From positions 15,497,106 to 15,561,105 of the forward strand of contig OZ023196.1 in assembly GCA_963995505.1 (NCBI GenBank): a stretch of 64,000 nt of DNA. The letters are read 5' to 3'. Under the pieces are notes generated by a model. It saw only the letters and a list, made by a program, of their open reading frames with translations, was not told the DNA's origin and searched no databases. Shown piece by piece: positions 56,066 through 64,000 of the stretch. The DNA comes from Hypericum androsaemum. Lineage: Eukaryota; Streptophyta; Magnoliopsida; Malpighiales; Hypericaceae. Positions within the stretch are counted from its first letter, which is position 1; every line of letters begins with the position of its first letter. The translations under genes were made by a program, and so were the position numbers.

Positions 56066-56078
56066 TGCTCTGATACCA
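56066..56078 (-). other. Primer-binding site of the young Copia
   Basis: The minus strand reads TGGTATCAGAGCA, directly abutting the LTR. Its last base overlaps the TTACT duplicate made by the Gypsy insertion. Confidence 0.93.
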
Positions 56079-56325
56079 TGAAGAAAATAGTGTAATTGTG
56101 CCGCTTGCTTTATTCTGTCAAGAGGTACGGCATAAATAGCCAAAAGATTACAAAGGTTCCTAAACTGACTTGCTAGGAAAACAGAACAGAATCAAATACA
56201 AAAGGTAAGTAATAAGGTGATATGGTTGTGTCCTACAAGGACTCATTCTGATAAGGAAAAGAACAGAACGTGAAGCTCAAGGAAAATCTCCAAATAATCA
56301 GGCGTGATCTCTGTGATCTCCTTCA
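56079..56325 (-). repeat. Copia 5' LTR (247 bp)
   Basis: Partner of 49258-49504 with two differences. Confidence 0.97.
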
Positions 56326-56330
56326 GAGGC

Positions 56331-56928
56331 GGCCAACTTGTAGAGCACGAAAGTTGCGGCCAAAATGGCCAGGTCGGAGAAGAACACGAGGACCCTCTCG
56401 TGGTCGGAGAATATAGGGGAAAATGGGTCGTAATGGGAGGCGAAACGGCCATAGTTTCGACCAGAGACGTTGAAGGTTAGGTACAATAGGAGGAGAGTTG
56501 CTGCCAGGATTAAGGCTCTCCCTGGCGGGTTGTTTAGGTATTCGAGGTGTCATGAGGTTTCCGAGCGTGGCTTAGGGAGAAACAACTCGTCGCGTTCGAT
56601 GGACCCGGTGTCGGAGTGGTGCCGGCGGTGGCTGATTCTCCCAGAGAAGTACGGCCATAAAAGGGGAGTGTGGATGATTAAGCCGACGACGTGATTAACC
56701 CATCGGTAATCGCTGAAGGCGTGGTGGCCGCACTCGTGGCCTATTACCCAGAATCCGGGGAGGAAGCATCCCTGGAGGGCCCAATAATTGGGCCGGGCGA
56801 GGTAGGAGGGAAAGGGAGGTAGGAGGTGGAAGTAGGTGGTTGCAATGTAATAAAAGAGGAAGCTCATGCTTAAGTCAAAGACAAGGTACGAGAATGATCG
56901 GACAAGGGAACGGTGGAAGCAGTGACGC
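56331..56928 (-). pseudogene. FAD2-like omega-6 desaturase, proximal fragment
   Basis: FAD2 is the endoplasmic reticulum oleate desaturase that makes linoleate. The minus strand reads from [40 protein letters not shown], through His box 1 [11 protein letters not shown] and His box 2 [15 protein letters not shown], to FNVSGRNYGRFASHYD and FFSDLAILAATFVLYKLAAS. A TGA near 56551 replaces an expected Trp before LEYLNNPPGR. The N-terminal 40-60 codons are lost at 56931, where the dispersed repeat starts. The Copia at 56325 and the missing third His box complete the damage. The family is divergent from housekeeping FAD2, so it may have been a FAD2-like specialised enzyme. Confidence 0.92.
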
Positions 56929-56930
56929 GG

Positions 56931-57600
56931 AATGTTTCATTGTATTTGGGAGTTTGTTGGAACAAACATTAGATGTTTAATTTAGCGGTAGTAAACATTC
57001 AGCTCTAATATTTCCCGAAAGATCCATTTGGCTTTTATTTTAGGAGTTTTTTATGTTTAATATGTGAGGTCGAACTTCTATGTTGTTATTGCGACGTTTA
57101 ATATTTATTGTTTTGAAATGGTTGAATTTTATTAATAATAATAATATTTACATGGTACCTACCCTACCATAAGTATAGAAATCCCTCGTAATATGCGACT
57201 TTTAATATTAATGATGAGTTTTGATTTTTTTTTAAAGGTATATTTTACATCATGACAATGCCAGAATTTGAATCATAGACTTCCAAGATATTTACCCGTT
57301 GGGCTACAAGCCCTTTGGCAGTTTTGGTTGTTTTTAACATTTGTAATGTCCCCCTAAAAAACATTTGTAACGTCGATTTAGGTCTCGTTTTTTCAACCTC
57401 TGCGCGACTTGTCAGTGTGGATGATGTAAGACACGAATGCGTAGCAAATTTTAGTATATATCTTTTTTATTTGGTAGCAAGTTTTGGTATAATATCATTT
57501 TTATTTGGTAACAAATTTTGGTAAAATATCCTAAACCCAGATTAAGTATGTGATAAATAAAAATCAGATCCGGCTGCATATTTTTCTGGCCATCCATAAA
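56931..57600. repeat. Dispersed repeat, copy 2
   Basis: It matches 25685-26244 with scattered differences plus an inserted SINE. Its left edge replaces the FAD2-like N-terminus and its right edge abuts a Copia LTR. Confidence 0.87.
57224..57319 (-). mobile_element. tRNA-derived SINE, 96 bp
   Basis: On the minus strand it has an A-box-like TAGCCCAACGGG and a B-box-like GATTCAAATTC, then an A-rich tail. It is flanked by a 7-bp duplication AGTTTTG (57217-57223 and 57320-57326). Copy 1 of the host repeat (near 25980) has the empty site with a single AGTTTTG. Confidence 0.8.
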
Positions 57601-58245
57601 TGCATTGCTTCTCTGCGTGTATATAGGACCGTGAGTTTCTCAGACTTTTCGGTATAGATAGTTGAACGATACCACGCATATCGGTTCAAACTTCACTTGT
57701 GTATCCGAAAGATTTGGCTCATAATTAACACATAATTATGAATTAATTACCTCTTAATTAATAAAATAAATTTATTAATAAATAACAAGACTTACTTGTT
57801 GTAGCGTGCTTCACACAGGATCGAATAACGAGATATTGTCACCGGCGGTTTACGATCACAAACAGATCGGATACGTAAATAATTTTCACGAGTTTTCTTA
57901 CTTTGCAAAATCAGAGAACTACTGGAACTAATCCGTAATAATTCCTCTGATGTGTGTATATCAGAATGGGAAAAACTTCAAATTGGTCACCAGTTCTTTC
58001 TCCCTTTTATAGGGAGGTCCGGCTCTCACATGTTCGCCACGTGGCGCCAAGTGTCTGCCACGTGTCGAAGGTACCCACTAGCTTTGCCACGTGTCGGTCA
58101 CGTGGCAAAGCTACCCAATAGCTTTGCCACGTGGCACCGCGTGGCGTGTCATGTGTCGGCCCAAAAGCTCAATGGCTTTTGGGCCTAATGGGCCTAGGCC
58201 CATTTTTGCCCAATAATGGGTGACTAATGGACCCTAGGTCCAACA
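57601..58245 (-). repeat. Copia 3' LTR (645 bp)
   Basis: On the minus strand it starts TGTTGGACCTAGGG and ends GAAGCAATGCA. It has several CACGTGGC/GCCACGTG blocks (58038-58146) upstream of a TATA-like CTATAAAAGGG (minus strand, near 58007). The G-box-like blocks may act in transcription. Confidence 0.85.
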
Positions 58246-59310
58246 TCTCTCACTCACACATTATTGATCATAATCAACAATGTCTCAGATTATGTTTAGC
58301 AAAAATTTCGTGCGACCAGCATACATCGAGTGCACGTAGCTAAACTCAAGAGCACACACACACGGGCTACTTGAATGATAGCATCTTGACATTCTCATTA
58401 CGTAAGGTATGCCTTATCATAGGTCCCATCTCATATTCCATTGTTTGCATATGTGATTTCAAATAATTTAATCGTGTTCAATATTGTATTGCTCTCAACA
58501 CAATAGGTGCGCACCATTGAACAACGAAACTTAGGAATGTGATCGATGAAGAACCTTCTCCTTTATAATTATTTCTTCCATCATGATAAAGCCTGCTTTT
58601 CTAGTCAGTCTTGCCAGGTCGAATAATGAATCATGACCTTTTCATAGACTTTCCAAGCTAGCAGCACAGAATCATACTTTTAAAATACGTTAAGGATCTT
58701 GAGGATAGTGTATTGAAAAAAAACATATTTTTCGGAATCGGTCTCACACCAGGGAAACAAAAATCACTTTATGATTTCCCATCCATTGGTCGACAAAGCA
58801 AACATGGTACAGTCCACGTTCTATGATGTTCATTCTTTAAAAAAAAGAGCGTATGTAATTCATAATTAAACATCATACTAGAGCATCAGTCTTGATATTT
58901 TACTGAACAACGACTTTAGTTTACTAATAACTGCTCTTGGCTATATAGACAGATTAATGATAAGTTCTACTTATTTCTTATCATTTGGATTTACAAAAAA
59001 TCTAATGCAGCAACAGATGCTTGCATTATCACAAATCTCACACTTTAACAAGAACTTCTCTTGTAGTTAAGCAAGACGGCATTAACATTTTAGAATAGGC
59101 ACTCGATGTAATGATGTTCATAAAACTGCCTCATCTCAACAAGAAATTAACTCGTTGACTCCCACTAAGGTAAACACCCGTGTGAGTGGGTTACTTTTTT
59201 GTCTCACATGCTCTGGTAAATGTTTCCCAAAATAACATTCACACTTTCATATTGCTAGAACAACCATGTTATATTGAACAACTGATTTATTATAACATGT
59301 ACAAAAAAAA
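58246..59310 (-). other. 3' non-coding region of the Copia element
   Basis: About 1 kb lies between the pol stop codon and the LTR, with no coding domain. A long 3' non-coding region is normal for some plant Copia lineages. Confidence 0.6.
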
Positions 59311-60915
59311 TTAGTGTCTACGCAAACCTAGAGATCTGACGTATTTTTCAAACACATCTCTGGATACAACCTTGGTCATAGGATCCACTATCATATCTTG
59401 CGTAGGCATATATTTTATGCTGACCTCCTTATGTATAATTATATCCCTAATAAAGTGATACTTAATGCCAATATGTTTTGCTCTGCTATGGAATCTAGGA
59501 TCCTTAGCAAAAGTTATTGACGCTTGATTATCGTAAAATAAGCTCACTGGTTCTTTTGAGTTGGTTAGGGATAAATGGTTTAGAAATCTCTTCAACCATA
59601 CTGCTTCTTGTACAGCTGCCGCAGAAGCAACGTACATAGCTTCCATAGTTGACAAAGAAACACACTTTTGTTTCTTGCTACTCCACGAAATAGCACCTCT
59701 GTCAAGCATGAAGACATATCCAGATGTAGATTTATTCTCATCTACATCACCACCCCAATCAGCATCGGTGTAACCTCTCAATATTAGGTCTTGACCTTGA
59801 TAAACCAGTGAGTATTCTGCAGTCGTATTCAAGTATTTCATAATTTCCTTAACTGCTTTCCAATGTGCTTGACCTGGATTAGACTGATATCTACTAGCTA
59901 TACCGACAGCATAGCAAATGTCTGATCTTGTACATAACATTGCGTACATCAGACAACCAACTGCATTAGCATAAGGGATTTTTATCATATCCCTTTTCTG
60001 TTCAGCTGTTATAGGACACATGTTTTTATTAAGATGATGGCCTTTGGCAATCGGGACAAACTTGAGATTAGTATTATTATAATTAAATCGCTCTACTACT
60101 TTATGTATATATGTCTGTTGTGAAAGAGATAATAGCCTTTTCGAGCGATTTCTCGTAATCTTAACTCCGAGAATGTAATTAGCTTCACCCATATCTTTCA
60201 TTTCAAAGTTGGACGAAAACTAAACTTTGAGCTCATTAAGATATCCCTTGTCATTTTTAGCTATTAGTATGTCATCTACATACAGAGTAATAATGACAAA
60301 CTTATTATCCGAACATTTCAAATAGACACAATGGTCTTCGTCTATCATTTTCAAATCATGCGATATGATCGTATTATGAAAGCGAATGTATCATTGTCTA
60401 GAAGACTGTTTAAGGCCATAAATTGATCTCATCAATTTGCAAACTTTACGTTCTCAGCCTTTTTGGTTGTAGCCCTCTGGCTGAATCATATAGATTTCTT
60501 CATCCAATTCTCCATTGAGAAAACCAGTCTTAACATCCATTTGATGTAGCTCAAGGTCTAAATTTGCCACCATAGCCAAAATTATCCTAATGGATGTAAA
60601 TCTCACAATAGGTGCGAAAGTCTCCTCATAGTCTATTCCTTCCTGTTGTTTAAATCTTTGGGCAACTAAGCGAGCTTTGTACCTTTCGACACAGCCATCT
60701 GCTTTACGCTTAATCTTGAGAACCCACTTGTTCCCAATTGCCCTACGTCCACTAGGCAGATCAACCAATTTCCAAATATGGTTTTTCTTCATCGAAGCCA
60801 TCTCTTCCTCCATTGCTTTAATCCATTCATTTTTATCAGGAGATGATAGAGCAGCAGAAACATTCTTGGGTTCATTCTCATCTTGTAGGATTGCCAAAAG
60901 AATCACTTGGACCAT
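59311..60915 (-). pseudogene. Copia reverse transcriptase and RNase H
   Basis: The first frame (60454-60915) has GNKWVLKIKRKADGCVERYK, ARLVAQRFKQQEGIDYEETF and MDVKTGFLNGELDEEIYMIQ. Between 60202 and 60453 the catalytic box TLYVDDILIAKND is visible, followed by a TAG where Trp is expected. The last frame (59311-60201) has KDMGEANYILGVKITRNRSK, CTRSDICYAVG, then RNase H (STMEAMYVASAAAVQEAVWL, FYDNQASITFAKDPRFHSRA) and the C-terminus KYVRSLGLRRH. The Glu of SxxEAxY is kept. Confidence 0.9.
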
Positions 60916-61246
60916 TGTTATCTTTCAATGATACCAAGAAAGCATTAGCAGCGCATTCAACCTCAAATCATTTGCGTGGAATGCTAGTTCTTTTTGTTCT
61001 ACGAAGTTCACGGTTTTGATAAACATCTCTAATATATTCATCATAACTAGGAATAGTACTCCCACTAAAGGGATAATCCATACTCCCACTGGAATTTGGA
61101 AATGTACTCACACTAGGATCGTGAACTACTGGATCATTTTGAGATGGAAAAACTTGATTTTCCTCCACAATTCTCCCACTCGGTTGGAGCGATCGAGATG
61201 ATTTTGCCTCATCAATTTCGTATAACGTAAGATCACTACTTACGTC

Positions 61247-62461
61247 TCACAATTTTGGAAAAATATTTTCCAAAATTGTGACATCTCGTGATTCAAATTC
61301 TGTCACTTGTCTATTTTCGAGTTCACCTACGAAAACGTATCCCTTTGATACTTCAGAGTATCTTATAAAGACACTCTTTCTACCTCTCGGTCCTAATTTA
61401 CCGAAAGAACTAGAGGTATAATGGACATAAGATGCACACTCCCACAGTCTTAAGTAGCTTAGATCGGGTTTTCGACCTGTCCACATTTCGTAAGGGGTAG
61501 TGGCGACAGATTTGGAGGGGACTCGATTTAGAACATATGCGGCGGTAAGGAGCGCATTGCCATAAAATGATATAGGCAAATTTGCCTCAGCCATCATAGA
61601 TCTAACCATGTCAAGAAGGGTTCTGTTCCTTCTTTCCGCTACCCCATTTTGTTGAGGTGTATAAGGAATGGACAACTGATGTTCAATTCCTTTTTCTTGG
61701 CACAGAGTATTAAATTCATCAAAAAGATACTCTCGGCCACGATCTGTTCGTAAGGCCTTAATCTTTCTACAATGTTGATTCTCAGCGAAATTCATAAAAA
61801 TCTTGAAACAACTAAATGCTTCAGATTTGTGAGCAATCAAATAGACTTGACCATACTTACTATAGTCATCTATAAATGTGATGAAGTAATACGCTCCATG
61901 TCTAGCCCTCACATTCATTGGACCACAAACATCAGAATGAATTAACTGCAGTGGAAAGGTGGCTCTAGTTCCTTTACCAAATAGTTTTCTTATCAATTTT
62001 TCTTCTAGACATCGTTCGCATGTACGTAAAATAGCTTTTTCTAAATTACCTAATAGTCCTGCCTTAGCTAGACGATTCATGCGATCTTGACCAATATGGC
62101 CCAATCTAGAATGCCACAAATTAACGTCATCTCTAGACGTTTGCACATTAGTGACTAAGGAAAAATAAGATTTTGATAACTGATCAACATCCATAATTAA
62201 GAAACCACCTGATTTAAAACCTGATCCATAAAAAATGTGTTCTAAAAATAACTGTACAGAACTATTTTCAAACAGCAATCGAAAGCCAAGAGCCATCAAG
62301 GCTGAGACAGAAATTAAGTTCCGGAAAATTTCTGGAGCAAACAGCACATCATGTAGAAATAGGGTACGTCCTTGACACATGTTCAATTTACATGTACCCA
62401 TACCCTTAACATCCACTCGTGTGTTGTTACCAACAAAAATATATTTTGCTCCTACCGGCAA
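61247..62461 (-). pseudogene. Copia integrase, uninterrupted 404-codon frame
   Basis: The frame covers the protease tail, the zinc domain (LWHSRLGHIGQDRMNRLAKA, CERCLEEK) and the DDE core: LIHSDVCGPM, LRTDRGREYLFDEF, GVAERRNRTLLDMV. All three catalytic acids are present. It continues into the linker, RKPDLSYLRLWECASYVHYT. A frame break at about 62462 separates it from the protease active site. Confidence 0.9.
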
Positions 62462-62464
62462 TCG

Positions 62465-63456
62465 TCAGAAATCAACAAAAGCTTCACAATCTTTTGTTAC
62501 ATGGTCGGTCGTTCCTGAATCAATCACCCACATAGGATGAGTTTTAGATAGAAGAACAGTACTAGATACATATAATTTAATCACATATGAGTGAATTTGA
62601 TGTACATTCTTTTCTTCCATACAATCTTTAGCGAAATGACCTTTCCTTTGACTGTTGTAACATCTGACTTTCTTGATGTTAAACTTTCTTTTTTTTCTTT
62701 CTTTTGGAACTTTTCTCACTAGTTCCAGATTTTTCAGCTTTTCTTTTGTTTCCATTTTTTTTACCCTTGCCCTTTTTTTCCTCTTTTTCTCGTACTCCCT
62801 ATGCCACTAGACTGAGTCATGTGGGCTTCAGGGTGTACTCTAATAGCTAGGAGGCGATCCTCTTCTAGCTCAAGGTGTCGGGCTATGTCATCAAATGTCG
62901 CAACATTATCGGTATGGGTAAGTGTCATTTTCATGTGTTCCTAGCTCACAGGTAGGGAACGAATGACAGCCTGAATTTGCTGCTCATTACTAAGCATGTG
63001 GCCAGCCTCAACCAGCTCACCAATCATGTTTGACATTACCCTGAGATGCTTTTGCATAGAATGATCAGGGCGTTTCTTATAAGTATCAAATCTTATAGTC
63101 AACGCACGTAGCTTCGAGATTGAAAGCCTCCCGAATCTTTCTTTTAGAGCATCCCATAGGTCCTTTGCATTGTCATAGACACGAAACTGCCTGGTAATAT
63201 CATCCATCATCGCACTTAGCAAGATGAGACGAGCAGTAGAATTCTTCTTTTTCCAAGCTATAAAAGCGTCACTATCACGCTTATGTTGTGCAGTGGTACC
63301 TGACTCAGGTTCAACTAATATTGTAGATATGATCTCAAGAACATTTTGTTCTTCTAGCACATACATTATTTTCATACTTCAGTTATCGTAGTTGTCACCA
63401 TTAAGCTTCAACTCCTTGTTGAGCTCAGCGACAAACGATTTGGAAGCAATCGACAT
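62465..63456 (-). pseudogene. Copia gag and protease start, broken
   Basis: Gag begins MSIASKSFVAELNKELKLNG at 63456 and has an early TGA (YDN*SMKIM, expected Trp). It continues as a 144-codon frame (62941-63375) with KDLWDALKERFGRLSISKLR. The knuckle is CYNSQRKGHFAKDC, with the second Cys replaced by Ser, and the protease has MWVIDSGTTDHV. Confidence 0.88.
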
Positions 63457-64000
63457 AACTAACGGAAATTATATAAAAGTACATAAAGGAGTCATTATTA
63501 GCAATACGATACAAATTTACTATACGTTATAACTCTGAATGATATAAAGTCCTTGACTAATCTTGAATTTAAAGTAGGTCACGGGTGTGTTTCCCCTTAC
63601 CCTTCAAGAATTAATCTCAAACTTGAATCATCCTAAGTTCTTTGATAGTAAATACAAGTGGATATAACACGAGCAATCAAATAAACACATTATTTAATCA
63701 CTAAAATAAAAAACTCACAAGTCTTTTATTTATATATATAAGGATATACATGAAGCTTTGAATACACACATATGTATATAAAGCTTCTATGAATACCTAG
63801 TATAAAACAAAGTTTCTCAAAAATAACATATGTATATGGAAACTTTCAACAAGACATACTAACATACATTAAGGATCTATTTATAGACCTAAGAGGATTC
63901 AAACAGTCACATTTGGGATAGGTGCGGAATCTAAAATCCACACCGCACATGGAATGGAAAAACTATAAAAGTATCCCAGGCTACAGTAGCGACGTATCAT
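63457..64000 (-). other. Leader of the Copia element
   Basis: AT-rich DNA upstream of the gag start with a TATA-like CTATAAATAG (minus strand, near 63883). It may include the end of the 5' LTR, but it does not match the 3' LTR at 57601-58245, so I leave it unassigned. Confidence 0.4.

Larger units (their letters stand above)
49258..56325 (-). mobile_element. Young Copia splitting the FAD2-like gene
   Basis: Identical-length LTRs (49258-49504 and 56079-56325, 247 bp) differ at only two sites. They are flanked by the exact duplication GAGGC (49253-49257 and 56326-56330). On the minus strand the order is LTR, primer site abutting the LTR (56066-56078), a nested Gypsy solo LTR, gag, protease, partial integrase, reverse transcriptase, RNase H, polypurine tract (complement of CTCCCCCTC, 49505-49513), LTR. 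Without the nested LTR and its TSD it is about 4.2 kb. The integrase core is deleted, so it probably moved with help from another element. Confidence 0.96.
57601..64000 (-). mobile_element. Copia element, 3' LTR to gag leader, 5' end outside the window
   Basis: On the minus strand the order is leader, gag, protease, integrase, reverse transcriptase, RNase H, about 1 kb of 3' non-coding DNA, a purine tract GAGTGAGAGA (58246-58255), and a 645-bp LTR (57601-58245). No primer site or 5' LTR was recognised between 63457 and 64000. Confidence 0.88.

Overview
This window looks like nuclear DNA from a flowering plant, most likely a eudicot. The evidence is spliced genes of plant-specific families (tonoplast sugar transporter, MLO, cysteine-rich receptor-like kinase, FAD2-type desaturase), a plastid 16S rRNA fragment, initiator-Met-tRNA primer sites, and a heavy load of Copia and Gypsy LTR elements, Mutator-like elements and Helitrons. 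The species cannot be told from the sequence. The only host gene that reads as fully intact is a tonoplast monosaccharide/sugar transporter (TST/TMT family) on the minus strand at 21945-25219, with four exons and 707 residues. Every other host gene here is truncated, interrupted or a captured fragment.

Layout from left to right. 1-278 is the 5' end of a decayed minus-strand Copia. 1560-3033 is a decayed Gypsy-like element. 3034-3972 is a partial duplicate of the TST 3' end, cut by Copia copy A (3973-7056). 7662-7867 is a hAT-like MITE. 7926-8694 is the 5' part of an MLO gene, cut in exon 4 by the 3' LTR of minus-strand Copia copy B (8695-10737). 11227-18428 is a Gypsy chromovirus with target-site duplication (TSD) GACCT, whose 5' LTR holds a 1475-bp solo LTR with TSD CCCAT. 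19394-21093 is Helitron H2. 21259-21387 may be a terminal exon. 21945-25219 is TST. 25685-26244 is a dispersed repeat. 26301-26527 is plastid 16S. 27165-31675 is a Mutator-like element (9-bp TSD TAAAATTTA) that contains Helitron H1 (27327-29601, carrying pieces of an RBM39-like splicing factor, an ATL RING-H2 gene and its own helicase) and a second Mutator-like element (30490-31531, 9-bp TSD AAATAAAAA, carrying a piece of a sphingolipid delta-8 desaturase).

Further right, Copia copy C (34438-37858) is cut by a Gypsy element with a 2.55-kb LTR (37859-41560). A receptor-like kinase gene that lacks its ectodomain follows (41680-48487). Its last intron holds a Copia element with TSD TGATG (43107-48065). 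A FAD2-like pseudogene (49120-49257 and 56331-56928) is split by a very young Copia (49258-56325, TSD GAGGC, 2 LTR mismatches in 247 bp). That Copia is itself split by a 2832-bp Gypsy solo LTR (53230-56061, TSD TTACT). A second copy of the dispersed repeat (56931-57600), now with a 96-bp SINE in it, and a further minus-strand Copia (57601 to the window end) finish the window.

The main lesson is order of events rather than a pathway. At least six nested insertions have exact target-site duplications or reconstructable empty sites, and three independent captures of host-gene fragments sit inside one 4.5-kb Mutator-like element. I found no CRISPR array, tRNA gene or complete rRNA gene, and no operon-like system.
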